DNA of 64,000 nt from Aphelenchoides besseyi (GCA_024699855.1 JAMPIQ010000002.1:16492001-16556000); one strand, 5' to 3'; shown: positions 11,729-24,000, counted from the stretch's first letter. The notes: generated by a model from the letters alone, not told the origin. Numbers and translations are program-made.

Positions 11729-13122
11729 TTATTCGTCGTAGAGTAACTCGGCTACGAACTGATCGTCATCCGATTCGTCGTCTGTGGTGGGTGAAGAGTA
11801 GCGATCCCAAATCTCCACGGACGAACTGTCTTCCGGACTCGCCCATGCGATGTGAACACGAGTCAACCAGGAAGCATTAAGACGATTGTTGAACATTGGT
11901 ATGAGTTCAATACTATCATCGTTTAAACTTCGATTTCTTCGACGACGTGGAGCGCCAGCGACAGCAATTCGACCGTCCGGGAGTTGGTGTTTGTAGAAGC
12001 ATTTGTTGCCGAATGGGCAATCGTCAACATTGCCCTTGCTCATATACTTGCAGATTTTGCTCTTCATATTGCCGATGTAGTTGTCAATGAGCTTCTTCTT
12101 TTCGGCCTCATCTTCCACCCAGAAGTTGGACGGAATGACAAAATCGCTGACAACACGACATTCAGGACACGAGCTGGAAGAGGCGAAATGAACAGACTAT
12201 TGACTAAAGCACTCACCGAGTTGCTTTACGATTGATAGTTCCGGTTGTTTTGCGCCACTCGCGAATGCAGCGAAGACAATAACTATGCTTGCACTTGTTC
12301 AAGATACCGAAACGTTGCGATTGTTCGTGAATATTCTCCATGCATATTCCGCATTGTTTCTCGGCGGACAACTGATTGGCAAATGCTTCGGCCATTGCTT
12401 TTTCGTGCTCCGCCAAACACTCCTGCTTGTGTGCCATTCGATGATGTTCGTCAGTCGGATGCAAGATGTAACGATCGCACATGTCGCACTTTTCGCCGTG
12501 AATCAAAAGACAATACTCTTCTGAAAACAGAAACGATTAGCACAACAGCCAATGCTATAGGACTTGCCATTGCATTTGCCGTCATCCTCGTAATACGGAC
12601 ACATCAGCTCCTTCCAATCGGCAACTTCATTTTCGTTCTTCGGATTTTTACTCGTCGTCTCAACCGCACGCGAAGACTTTTGTTCAATGCCGCTAATCCT
12701 ACGAGGAACGAAAGGCTTGGCATGCGGTGATAAGATAAATTTGTTCGAATTGTTGTCGACGGTTCGCTTGTTCTTCAAAAGATTTCGATAATGAGCGGCA
12801 GCTCGATCGGACATTACTTGCGAGTACGAAAATCGATTGACATGTGTGTTGTTGTCGTTGATATCCACACTGAACAACGGTTGAACCAACGGGATTGAAA
12901 CCTCGTTCTAAAAACAACAAAAACCAAATCGAATGCGAAACATCAAAACGTACGAGAAGTGGTGGAGGTTGACTGTCGTCGAGCAATTGGAAACTCGACG
13001 GATGATCGTACCTATAAAATGCCATCATTTGCCGATCAAATCATCTCAGAAGCTTACCAGCAAGCGGTTCCGAAACGGCAGTAACCAGCAATGTAATTAC
13101 GACAAACAACCGGACGGTTCAT
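11729..13122 (-). CDS. MKRN1: Makorin-type RING/CCCH E3 ubiquitin ligase
   Basis: Several exons on the minus strand. Order of domains: an N-terminal CCCH finger (VCRNYIAGYCRFGTACWYDH, C-x7-C-x5-C-x3-H); a linker of about 130 residues; a second CCCH (MCPYYEDDGKC ... CLLIH); the makorin Cys-His motif (GEKCDMCDRYILHP); a C3HC4 RING (CGICMENIHEQ, CKHSYCLRCIREW, SCPECR); and a third CCCH (ICKYMSKGNVDDCPFGNKC). This arrangement is unique to makorins, RNA-binding ubiquitin ligases. To keep the second CCCH in frame, the intron in that finger must use a GC donor (G|GCAAGT). The tail ends in an acidic stretch (TTDDESDDDQF), as in other makorins. The start ATG at 13,120-13,122 is 6 residues before the first finger. 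The paralogue number cannot be assigned; the symbol means the family. Confidence 0.9.
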
Positions 13123-13990
13123 GTATATCGGGCAACAACCGCTTTGGACGTGGTTTGCAACTTTCGTTTCTCCTGAAAACTTACGTCAATGAATGAATTG
13201 AATAGGAACGTTGTTTCAACTCAAAGACTTCGATTGAACGATGCAAACGAATGAGTTTGAAAGATTCAAATCCCCTGAGAAATTTTCGAATGTCTGTAGA
13301 TTATTAATCGACATTTGTGAATGCAGCCCAAAGGAGAAAAACATTTCGTTGCGTAAACAATTTTTGTTGATTTTCGCAATGGCCAACCAATGGTCCCCAT
13401 CCAAGGTTCAAAGATCCTCTTCTTTTCGCTTCTGTTTTCGTATCAAATTTGAAATTTCGAAAGAAATTAATTGCGTGAAAACACTGCTATTCGACTTGAA
13501 AAGCCAACTCAATAACCAAAGAAACAACCCCAACGGTAATAAGACCTCGAACTACGAGCGAGCCGACAGAAACGTGATCACACGCCATGTTGCTCAACGG
13601 TCGAAATGCACCAGAAATCAGGCTACGACGTCTCGCACTGACACCCTCTTTTGCGTTTCCTGGCTTTCTGTCACTTCAAGGTATTGCAGTGTGGTTATCT
13701 GAATTGCCGTTTTGATCGTAGTATTCTACGTGGTCGCTATTCCGAACATTTTAGTCACATGCCAACTCACGGTTTCTGTTTATCGTTTATCCATTGATTG
13801 ACCTGTTAAATTCGACTTCCTATTCACTCTTAGCAACCAAATTGACTAACACGAAACTACGGGCAACGGGACTTTTATCCATAAAATCTTTTTGTATTAG
13901 AAAAATTGTCAACTAAACATTCTATTTGCTTTGAAGAACTTTGGTTTAGCAGCAATCAGATATCCTTGGTATCTTGTGTTGATTTCTTTC
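13123..13990. other. Divergent upstream region of makorin and ZDHHC6
   Basis: Both neighbours point away from this stretch, so it should hold their promoters. A plus frame at 13,241-13,702 is open but has no recognisable domain and no splice partners, so I do not call it. No TATA box stands out. Confidence 0.4.
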
Positions 13991-15666
13991 ATGGCACCAA
14001 TTGACGCTGTCGAGGATTACGGAAACAACGAGATCTTGAACGACTCATCAACTTCGATTCAAGAGCCTTCTACTTCCAATGAAACTTATTCGAATGAAGA
14101 GAGTGATGAAGAGGAACAAAACAATTCGAACACAACAACTTCTGTTCCTTCAAAACAGATTTGTGTTGTTGAAGCGCCCGATTGGCCGACTTATTTAGTG
14201 GATATTGATCGAGATGTTGGACGGCCGTTGATCAAACGCTTAATGCATTGGGGACCATTGTTAGCAATGGGAATTACAACAACGGTAAGCAATATTTTCA
14301 AAAAAACATTTGGAAGCTTATTTTTAGATTGGAATGACAACAACTTTCGAGCATTTGGTTCATTGGCCAATTACTAATCCTTATGCATTGGTTAATCTTT
14401 CGGTGTTCTTGTTCCTTAACTATGGTGTGTTTTACAATTTGGTTCGGGCTTCATATATTGGCGGTGGTTATGTGACCAAAGGATGGCGACCGGCCAACAA
14501 TCAGGATACGCGTCGACTTCAATATTGTGCATTTTGTGAAGGCTACAAACCGCCGCGTAGCCATCATTGCTCAAAATGTCAACGATGTGTAATGAAAATG
14601 GATCATCATTGTTTGTTTTTTCCCTGCTTGCTAGTGCTATTTGTCTGTTTAGGTCCATGGGTGAACAATTGTGTTGGACATCGAAATCAAGTCTACTTCG
14701 TTCGTTTCCTTCTTTTCGCTGTTCTTGGTTGTCTTCACGCTATTGTTATGCTCAGTGTGATCTTGTATCATACACTAAGCATCGTAAATTTTATTTTCGA
14801 AAAACTTACTATTTTAACGTTTAGATCTTTTTGCCGCGCGTCTATCGACGACATCAATCTCCGTACATGATCCGTTCGGCTGTCGAATTTATTTTCGTTC
14901 TTCTATCCGGTAGTTTTGCTATTGGAGTGATATTGGCCGTCGGGGTTCTTTTGTACACTCAAATTGCCATTGTTGTACGCAATAAAACAGCAATTGAAGA
15001 GTACATCTGTGAGTTGTATGCTTCTAATCTTCTTATTCTTGCATTTAAGGTTCAAAAGCTCATTATCGTGGACTCGATGATTTCGTTTTTCCCTACGATT
15101 TGGGTTGGAAACGAAACATCCGCGAAGTGTTTCCGAAGTGGACGGTTTCTTCTGCCAATGGAAATGGCATCTGGTGGCCAATACGCGAAGGATGCACCCA
15201 ATTCACTTTATCCGTAGGTTCTGTGATTGAGTTCGTTCTCAAGTTCTGTATTTAGGAAGAACAGATTATGCAAAAAGCCAACAAACGACATATGGCACGT
15301 ATCTTCGACATTACAACTTCGAATTCGGGCGGACTTTTTGGTTCGTACAAGGCTGGAATTCGAACACTTTTCTGTCAACCGTGTTCCGACGAAGCTCGAA
15401 TTCCTGTAGAAGTGGGGGAAAGCTATGCCATTACACGCGCCAACAAACGCTGGATCTACGGTCAACGATTATTGAAAACAACGGACGATGTGAACGATGA
15501 GTCGACTAACGATATTCACGGTCCGTGGAGTGCGAATCCGTACGCCGATCGTGGTCGTGAACCGTTGAATCTGAAACAGGCACGGGAGCCGCGTGGTTGG
15601 TTTCCACGTGCGTTTGCACGACAACGATACCGTAAACATGCGAACGGTAATGAAGCACATGATTAG
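13991..15666 (+). CDS. ZDHHC6: DHHC palmitoyltransferase, ZDHHC6 type
   Basis: Multi-exon gene. An acidic, Ser/Asn-rich N-terminal extension of about 70 residues precedes [13 protein letters not shown], the first membrane segment. The cysteine-rich domain is complete: [18 protein letters not shown], then [13 protein letters not shown], and an intron falls inside the active-site codon before [12 protein letters not shown]. Four membrane segments are visible. After them come [21 protein letters not shown] and VFPKW, and an SH3-like region ([34 protein letters not shown]), the part that separates ZDHHC6 from other DHHC enzymes. ZDHHC6 is an ER enzyme that S-acylates calnexin and other ER proteins. 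The start chosen is the first in-frame ATG; the human protein lacks the acidic extension. AATAAA occurs at about 15,828. Confidence 0.92.
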
Positions 15667-15899
15667 TTACGATCCAGCATTTTCTGCCAAGCTAGTTACG
15701 ATCATTTTTCTATCTATTACTCTTCTAAAGAATTAGCGTTTGATTCTATATCTTCGACTTAACATTTTTAAATTGCAAAACGAGTTAATCTCTCTGTTAT
15801 GTTTGTTCATCATATCATCGTGTACAAATAAAGTTTGTAGAAGTCGGTTTATCTGAAGTCACAGAAATTTACAAAAATAAATAGAAATAGCGGTTGCGA

Positions 15900-16365
15900 T
15901 TAAACGGCGTTGAGCAGATTCAACGATTCGCATGTTCGTATCAGTTTCTTTCTGATGTCGTCTCGGTACTTACTCGAACCAACAGCTCCAATGAGCTCAA
16001 TGTCGAATCCTTGATCCTAGAAGTTCACATTTAAATTCACTGATCAGAAGGATGTCAAATCGACTGTTTTAAAAAGGACTTACAAGTGGGAAGTCAACTT
16101 CTTCGGCACTTCGACGAAAACGTGACGGTCGAATCGGACTCAAATCCGAATCTTCGATCGGCATATGACTCGGACTCGTGTGAATGTTTCCATCGCCATC
16201 GGCATCCGAAGACGTGCTCTCGATCGGTCGTTTGGTTTGTGTATTGGTGTGACGTTCAGGTGGTGGAACGGCATAGCACACAAGTTTCGGACGTGGTTTC
16301 GGTCGATAAATGAGCAGAGATTCAGCGACAACAAGAAGACACGTAAGAATCAGAATCGTTTTCAT
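15900..16365 (-). CDS. Small secreted precursor protein with a furin-type site
   Basis: Two exons encode about 132 residues. The N-terminus MKTILILTCLLVVAESLL is a signal peptide. A Pro/Lys/Arg-rich stretch and a polar region follow. RPSRFRRS then gives an R-x-R-R cleavage consensus, which would release a C-terminal peptide starting SAEEVDFPL and continuing, across a splice site, into DQGFDIELIGAVGSSKYRDD. The intron has GTAAGT...TTCTAG ends. Two cysteines remain in the mature part or propeptide (LVCYAV, IRTCESL). I do not recognise a family. Secreted peptide precursor is inferred from the signal peptide and processing site. The C-terminal peptide is the most ordered-looking part. Confidence 0.6.
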
Positions 16366-16369
16366 TGCT

Positions 16370-19150
16370 ACTGAAAACTCTAATGAAAGTCCTTTTGCTT
16401 ATAAACAACCCGGTAATCATTAGAAAGTCACACGCGAATCGATGTTCTCAGAACAATCATCGTATTTTCCTGACTATAAATCTCGAATATGCGTTAAAAC
16501 GTTGGGAGAATGGTCGGTTAAACAGTTCGCGAATGAAACTGACGATCATAATTTTCGATTGCGCATGTGTTTTGGCTGCTCGTTCCGCTAAAACTACGAT
16601 GTGAATTGATGACTTAGCGGGTAGCCGTGTGTGCTGCAAACTCGAAATCAAACACTGACATTTGACCCGCACGTCAAAAGGCATCTGCTGAGAATGAAAT
16701 GGAATTTACCCAGAAAACTTATGACGTTCGCACTTTTCGATCTTTTTCGCTGGAACCCAAACATTCGAACGTCAAGATCATCTATTGATTCGATAAACAA
16801 GGAAGTAGTTGACGTGATGCACTTTCCTCCCGTTTCTAACCATCCCATCGATCACGCAGCTCAACAGTTCAATAACGAACTGACACACGTGATGAACTCG
16901 ACCACTTGATTCGGGTGTCAACTGAAAGAGTTGCTACAAAACATGGAAGCAACAGAAATGCCAAGATGTCGGAACTACCAAACCAATCTACCCTACATCA
17001 AAAGTCATGACAATGTGTTAGCATTGTGTTTCAGTGCTTTGCATTGTACTTTATTGGAATTCATAAGTCTAATGCAGCGACAATAAATTGTTGGATTTTT
17101 TTCCCGCGTTAAATGCGATTGCTGGGTTTGGTGATGGTGATGCAGCGTTGGTCAACAGCGAAAAGGCCAAGAAGTCGGTCGGTTCGTAGCCCGCGGCTCC
17201 ACACCAATCACAGGATGATTCAACGCGCACCGTCTGAATAACGACGACTCTAAAAAGTATTTCCGTATCATGTTGGCCACATGTACGCCGCTCAACCTCT
17301 TGGCTTATTAATATTTCCGTCATTTGCTTACGATACATTAGCATGAGTTTTAAAGTTCTCTGTGAAGATTTGTAATTGAATAACCAATTCGATCAGAAAC
17401 TCGCAGATCCGATTGATTTATGTTTGATAGTTGAGAAGAAGTTGAAAAGGATCGAAGTGATTCGTAGCGTTTGGTTGTCCACTTCGCGCAATTCAAATCT
17501 TCCTCAATTCTACAACCCGAAACATTGGACACAAGAGCCCTTCGAATCGAACAATAAGGAGCTCGTGTATGCAGAAATTCCACTTGTTCACGTAAGTGAA
17601 AATGCAGCGCAATCGGTCAGTTTGAGCGAGCAACGTGCTTTCCGTTTTACCTGCTTTTGCATCGGGTTGCTGTCGCGTCTTAGTCGTCGCGAATCATTGG
17701 GTTGGGCATTTGTTTGCCTTGCTGGATGCACACAAGCCATGACCAACTGAATGGACGTAACTTTCCTATTTCCCAACCGATATTCGACCTCCGTTTGGCT
17801 TCTCATACCTTACGAGTGCATATACGAACATAAAAGAAGCGGATGTTGAGGTCATTTCTGATTTCATTGTTCAATCGATTATGCAAACACACTCAAGCTG
17901 ATTAGTTTCACGTAAGTGGAAATGCTCAGCCACCATCAACTGACCGTCTTTTAACCAAACAAAAATTTCCGCGTGCGCTTAAAACCGTTTAAATCCCGTT
18001 GAAATGACAGAGGTCGCTCAAGCAAATTGTTTGATTACACTTAAACCGTCTACGCAATGTCTCGTCTCCTCGCTTTGTGATTGATTTCTTTCTGAAACTT
18101 TTCGTTGTAACCGCGAGTCGTGAGCATCAAATTGACGTTGAATCTGCGAAACCGATTGCTCTAAGTTTCTTCTTGTCAACTTTAAATCCCATTGAAAATC
18201 TTCCGCGTTTGACCCTCTTCTTCTCGTCTTACATTTCGAGCAGCTGCGTTCTTACGGTTTGTACCGATCGTTGCAAACTCGACGAATTCCGATTTGATTA
18301 AACTTTTCATCACTTTACCTCCAACTGCTTTTCATCGCAACGTTAGCGCACAGATGTTTTCAACATCTTTTCGGATGTTCACGAGTTTGTGAACGCTAAG
18401 TTTCATACGACTATCTCGAAGTGACTAACACACCAAGTAGTTAACAGCAACCTCTTTCTCTCATTCACAACCCATTCACGACCTTATCAGTCGAAGCATT
18501 TGCTTGCGGCCGCATGTTTTACCATCCGTTTAATGCGAAGACTGTTGAAGAAGAAAAAAAGTGTTTTGGAGTTTTTGTCCGAGTCATCAACTTCAACGGT
18601 TGTCTTTCAACAATTTTTATCAAAAAGTTCATTTCAACTATGACAGCAGTTTTCAGGAGACGGTTTCGACGAGATCAATCGATTTTGTCAAAAAAATTTT
18701 TGTTGGTCGTCTGAGCACCGTTCACGTGTTTGCACAATCAAACGCGCATTCCATCCGTTCGATTCATGGCTCCGGCGAATCATTTCGTGGGCTCCAAAGA
18801 CGCTTGTTGATGTTTTTCTTACGCGAATTTTGGAGCTAACAAGTTTCACGTTGACATCCGAAAATCGCTGTGATTGCTTACCGTTTGTTCGAGAGGTTAA
18901 ATGACCGGTTTTCAATACCGCGATTATCCGCTGTAATCCACGTTTTTGGTTTTGTCTTCGAACTGCTATACTCGTGCTCTTTAGTTCAAGTTCAATGTTG
19001 AACTTTTCAATTCCACGACGTTAATTGCATTGAAAATTTAGTTGATTGGATGACATTGCATTTCGTATAAGCGATCTTATAGTTTATCCGTTTTGCGCTA
19101 TTTTGAGTCGGGCAATCAGTGTGTTCAATCGGTCACGTGAAGTTATCGAA
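16370..19150. other. About 2.8 kb without a supportable gene
   Basis: Short frames occur on both strands (for example plus 17,376-17,750 and minus 16,457-16,684), but none shows a domain, a signal peptide with cysteine pattern, or a chain of exons. The end nearest 19,150 should contain the promoter of the following membrane-protein gene. I see no tRNA, repeat array or transposon end here. Confidence 0.4.
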
Positions 19151-19158
19151 ACGTTTTC

Positions 19159-20324
19159 ATGGCCTACGGATCCAAATACTACGACTATCAGGTTCGTGCA
19201 ACAACTCTTTTCTATTCTCATTGGACTCATTTAGGTCGTGTTCATATTCCTGATTCTGATTGTGGCAATTTTGATTCTGACCGCCTTCCTCGTCGCTCTG
19301 TACTATGTCTCCCAGGCAAATGTGAGTTCCTTTTCGTCATTTACTTGAATAAACTAGGAATGCGGATTTAAAGTTCAGTTTTTGATGCAACAACAAAAGA
19401 GATGCATGTAACGTTTAAATCAACGGGCGATAAGATGCGTCAAAACGAAATGGCGCAATCACTTTTAGCTTACGCTTTTCGTCCATTTTCTTGACCACTC
19501 AAAATGATGGTCAGCGCCTCGAGACTTTCGACTTCCCATCGTTTGAATTTCAAGCCCGTCGGCGCGTTGTATGACTAAGAGGTTGAGAAATCACACAAGA
19601 AATAGGCGGCCGATGCGTACCCCTTAAGCAAACATTCCTCTTTAGTTTGTCCGAAACCAAGAATGGTAGCGATCGTAACTGTACGAGAAGACGCTCATGT
19701 TTAATTTATGCCCAACGCTAAAAACCATATGATATTCAACAGCTGTAGAAACGAACAAAATAGTTGGAAGTTTGAAGCTTCTAACAATTGATTTTAGGTT
19801 AAGAACAAGAAAGCGGGAACAAATGGCCCAAGAAATCGTACTCCCAATTCGCTACCAGCAACACGAACAAATTGGCAAGCAGCTCCTCAACCGTCTCAAC
19901 AACTACCGACTCCCTACTCACCAACGGATTTGGAGCGTGGTATAACGCAAACTCAAGAGTATGTTTGATTCGCAATAACCGAAAATATCCCACATTCAAG
20001 ATATAGTTACGATCCTCGATTAGTGAGCACACAAGCCGGTTACATGCAGCAGCCGTTGGTTCAAAACTACACGGGAAATGAGTATCCGGGAGCCAAAGTG
20101 CGCGAGTTGCAGCCCGAATATGTTTATCAGCAGGTTCGTGATGTACGTGCTTGTTGGTCTTCGCTTTAAAAACTTTCTTAAATAAGCTAACTTAAGACCA
20201 ACGATTTCAGGGTCCGGTCACATGGACGAGTAGCCAACAAGTTCATGACGTCGCATATCCTGTCAGTCCCGTTCAACAAGTTCAAGCTACTTCAGCATCC
20301 GCTTATCACATGTCTTCGGTTTAG
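19159..20324 (+). CDS. Small single-pass membrane protein with Tyr/Gln/Pro-rich tail
   Basis: Five exons: an 11-residue N-terminus (MAYGSKYYDYQ), a 43-nt intron, then a strongly hydrophobic exon (VVFIFLILIVAILILTAFLVALYYV) that is one membrane span. A long intron of about 477 nt follows, then a basic juxtamembrane segment (VKNKKAGTNGPRNR) and a tail of about 120 residues rich in Pro, Gln and Tyr (YSPTDL, YSYDP, YVYQQ). There is no signal peptide, so a type III or type I orientation with the tail in the cytosol fits the basic segment next to the span. I do not recognise the family. The tyrosines in small motifs could be phosphorylation sites (inference). All joins are in frame, including the acceptor TTCAAG before ATATAG. 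Confidence 0.6.
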
Positions 20325-20748
20325 TTTCGAACTATAGTCGATTATTGGTAGTTTCTGATATTTTGGATTGCTCATTCAGGATACATACGCAATTTTTCCT
20401 TTAATTTCTATTGTTCAGAGTTTTAGAAATCTTCATGAACTCATGAGTTTTGTGCCTTTACATGTGCATGGCTTTTACTCGCTTAAGCTATCAATCATAT
20501 TCTGCCATTCTGCTTATCTTATTCTTTATTGTATTTAACTTTTCATGTTCAACTTAAACTCGTGACCTCCGTTAACTCTACTTCCGAGAAAATCTATTGA
20601 ATTGCAAGAAGTCGTTAATGTGCATATTTTTGTTGTTTTAATCAAATTGTTGCAAGTAAAAGTATTAACAAAAGTCGTTTTCAATTCACAGAGTTGTGAC
20701 ATGTCTGCGATCCTAAACATCAGAACTCATCAGTTTCGATGTACGATA
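20325..20748. other. Intergenic sequence up to the left edge of the giant inverted repeat
   Basis: AT-rich and single copy in this window, with no coding frame of note. Similarity to the right end of the window starts abruptly at about 20,749. Confidence 0.6.
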
Positions 20749-20999
20749 AAGTAAATGTATGATCGGGAGAATTGCAATCAATGTGGCTGATTGGAAATGA
20801 CTGATATCCATTAGCCGTTTTTTCCGTGTTCTCGCAAGATAAAGTCGAACTGTGGCAAAAACAAATTGAACGGCAAGTTTATTTCAAAACAGTTTGTGTG
20901 ATTTCATTTAGTATTTGAAAAAAACATCAAAATGAAATCGTTCTTGCGGTTTCGGTAATTTGCGATATTAGGGCTACCTTTCTGATGACAACTATGAAA

Positions 21000-21420
21000 G
21001 CTCATCGATTTAAAAAGCATTCAAATTTGAATGCTGCGCTGGCGGGACGAAAAACGCTGCTCAGTTATTTTGGGGGCGAGAAAATCTTTCCAATTTCGTA
21101 AGAGAAGGGAAGATCGGCGGTCGCTGAGAATTCCGTTCGTGCTGCGTTCGGCGATGGCAGCCAATTGGAGAGCGTTGCTTTCGAGTGAGCAGAGATCTTT
21201 AGACCTGCCGACCAACTGCGCTCTCCGATCAAAATGTCGGCGGTTGTGAGTGAAAATACGACCGAGGGCGAGCTCAGTTCCGAGAAAGCAGTGAAACGAG
21301 TGCCGTGCGAAAGACGACGGCTCCTAGAGTGCGATAATGTTGATTCTGGGAGACGAGCAATTCGAACTCCCGGTGAGCAGAGGTAACGAATCGAATGCAT
21401 TCAGTTTATAAACAGAAATT
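21000..21420 (-). repeat. Possible tRNA-related short repeat near the outer edge
   Basis: On the minus strand, GGGAGTTCGAATTGC resembles a pol III B box (GGTTCGANNCC), inside sequence with open frames on both strands but no domain. A tRNA-derived SINE is possible. No clear A box or poly(A)/T end was found, so this is a weak call. It is mirrored at 63,085-63,500. Confidence 0.25.
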
Positions 21421-21455
21421 TATAAAACAATAAACAAGCAATTAGAAACTAACAA

Positions 21456-22520
21456 TCAAATTTGCGACATTCGTTTATGATTTGGTTGTATTTTGGTGAA
21501 GTCGATGCTCTCTTCTGGCGGGGCGATCCCAGATGGTTGAATATGTATGACTTCCATTAAGTCCACCTTCTGCTTGTTGAGCATGCAGTCGAATTCCCAT
21601 AGCAGAGCATCGCTATCAAGCGGCGTGTCCATTGTCTGGGATGAAAACATAGCTGTATTTGTAGAAAAGTTCTATCAGTTCGTGGATGGGGCTTAGATCC
21701 CGTTCGTGATAGGCGTCATGATCAGCACGTTGGGTCCTCTGATGTTTTGCGCATTAGAGATGCGCTTCGGAAGATTTTTGTCGTACCAACTGGCAGAAGT
21801 CTATCAGCGTTGCGGTTCCATCGCACTGGTTCCGCACACATCCAGTCCTTTCCACAGGATGTTGGCAATTACCAAGATTGTCTTGGAAAAGACAGAGGCG
21901 TTGTTGTTTAAGGTTGTATTTACTGAAATCAAATCAAAACCGTTAAAAAACAAAAGCAGAAAACTTACATGTCGAAGAAGTTTTCGAAATCCTTAATCTC
22001 GAACTTGGCCATTATCGTATTTGTTGTTGAGAGACAGGATGTCGATAGCTAATATCAATAACAACTGACAGTCATTCGAATCACGGCCTCCGAACATTGT
22101 TGTCAGAGCTGTATTCATAGAAGATATGTTCCATCAGTTCGTCGATGGGACTTAGATCCCGTTGGTGGTAAACGTCATGACACAGCACGTCGAGGCCTCT
22201 GGTGCTTCGTGCACAAAAGATGCGCTTCGAGAGACTTCTGCCGTACTAGCTGACAAAAGTCCATCATCATTGAGGTCCATCGTACTGGTTCCGCAACTAT
22301 GCAGTTCTTTCCACAGGATGTTGGCAACCTCCGAAACGGTCTTCGAAAAGCCAGAGCAATTGTTGATTACGATTGTGTTAACTAAAATCAAATCGAAACA
22401 GTTAAAGAACAAAAACAGAAAACTTACATGTCGAAGAAGTTTTCGGAGTCCTTAATCCCCGAATTTGGCCATTATAGTAGTCGTTGATGAAAGAGATGAT
22501 ATTTATAGCCAATGTCACTA
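21456..22520 (-). pseudogene. Two tandem degenerate gene units, left arm
   Basis: Two units (about 21,456-22,030 and 22,100-22,480) share the same layout on the minus strand. A first exon reads MAKFEIKDFENFFDM in one unit and is broken by a stop after MAKFGD in the other. A 45-nt intron follows, then an exon with VFSKTILVIANILWKGL or GFSKTVSEVANILWKEL. A second piece reads DLSPIHELIELFYKYSYAF or the equivalent, in a shifted frame. I do not recognise the protein. Frameshifts and stops mark both as pseudogenes or fragments. The pair is mirrored in the right arm, where the units differ in a way suggesting conversion. Confidence 0.55.
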
Positions 22521-22529
22521 CCTCGCGGT

Positions 22530-23700
22530 CATCCGAATTCCGGCCTCCAAACATTGTTGTCAGAACATTCGATTAAAACCGCGAGTCATTATGACCACAA
22601 GAAAGCTTTGGTATCCGGTTCGGTGATATCCCAGCAGTTGATTGAACGGCTTGGTTTCATACCGCGAGTCATCTTGTTAGTTGATTAGTTTCAGCGGCAT
22701 AGTTAGTGCTTACTGTGAGTTGATTGCTTGTTGTGCACTATTTGATTGCTTTGTTGCGTCGATTCAATGACCTTGTAACTAGTCACTTCCCATCCGTTCA
22801 AATTGTTTTCTGAGGGTTGGTTGTTTTGATACCGTCGATAGTCATTACTTTAACGCTAGCACTTACAAACATCAACTTGCGAAAGCTGTGAATTGAAGAT
22901 AAAGTTTAATCAAGATTTGATTGATAGCATATGAAAAGGAATTGGCCTTGTTTTTGGTTGAAAAATGAATTGTTCGAGTAAAGAGATGTGAGTGATGATT
23001 AGTTGTGGTCAAACAAATTGTTTGATTTCGAAACAACAAATCGTCGGTTTTTGTATGTCGGTCTCAATCTTAGCCAACTCTTAGAAATCTTATCGGGATA
23101 ACTTCGATCACCGGGCCAAGCTGTCATCTCCCACTTGCGGCCGATCGCTCAGTTGTTGCTAATTGAAATCGTTTCTCTTCCTCCATTCTCTCCCTAATAT
23201 TTTTGTAACCCGTTATTCAAACGAAAACCGTCGGAAACGGAACAATGTCAAAGGATAATGTTTTGCGATGGGAACAGTTTTATTGTTTTGTGAATAAATT
23301 ATATCGATGACGCATCGGATGTTACGGTCGCTGATAAATCGAACACCGTGTACCCGCTTGTTGAGAGCAGCAGAGAGGTAGATACCGATGCCCGTCTTTT
23401 TAGTCGCCGCGTTTGATTCGGCCGCTCATCTGTAGAATAAAGCCCGGCCAAGTGACGTGGTTTCGCGGCCATCCATCCACGTTTCACACAATCCAAAAAT
23501 GTCGAACTCGATCTCTGAAGCGCAGGTTTTGAAGTCGGCAAGTGAAGCTTCCGTTCGGATCGAGCGGTGTCGAGAATTGTTCAATTATCGAATTATAATT
23601 TTTGAATCGTCAATTGACAATTTCTGTTCTTTGAGTTGTAAGGAGAATGACCCTATGTTGTTTAACCGCCGGGCAATCTGGCGTTCCTTATTCGAATATT
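22530..23700. other. Arm sequence without a supportable gene
   Basis: Non-coding sequence between the tandem units and the LTR-like block. Minus 23,299-23,541 is an 80-codon frame with no domain. It is mirrored at about 60,800-61,970. Confidence 0.4.
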
Positions 23701-24000
23701 CTTTTGTTGCTGACCGCCGGACAGTCTGGGGAGATCTAGCTATCAAAACAAGACGCCGCTTTACACCTTCCTGCCACTCGACATTGATCGTTTCTCCTCC
23801 CCTTTTTGCCGTTTGCGCAATCCTCGTTTTTTTTTGTATTTAAACGACGCCTCGTAATGATCGGGGATCATTTCCTTTTTTGCCATTTTCCCATCTCCCT
23901 TTCTCTCTTCCGTGCCTCTTTTTTCATTCGTGCTTTTACCGTAATTTTCTCTTGGATTCTCGTGTCCTTTTTATCAATAAAGATTTATTAACCCAAGTAT
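23700..24000 (+). promoter_or_regulatory. LTR- or promoter-like block, left arm
   Basis: A TATA-like TATTTAAA at 23,837 is followed about 140 bp later by AATAAA at 23,977, across pyrimidine-rich, T-rich sequence. A TATA box and a polyadenylation signal this close together on one strand is what the U3-R part of an LTR looks like. No partner LTR was found. The sequence just after it (TTTATTAACCCAAGT) recurs almost unchanged upstream of the arm's protease-like gene (TTTATCAACCCAAGT). It could instead be an ordinary promoter. Confidence 0.3.

Noticed and set aside
13931..13990. An upstream start for ZDHHC6 at 13,931
   Set aside because: The frame there begins with TTG, not ATG, and the sequence before 13,991 looks like leader or a splice-acceptor region.
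17376..17750. A 124-codon plus-strand gene
   Set aside because: No recognisable domain, and the minus strand is open over the same bases.
20740..20755. A target-site duplication at the outer arm edges
   Set aside because: Left flank (GTACGATA) and right flank (CAAATGCC) are unrelated.
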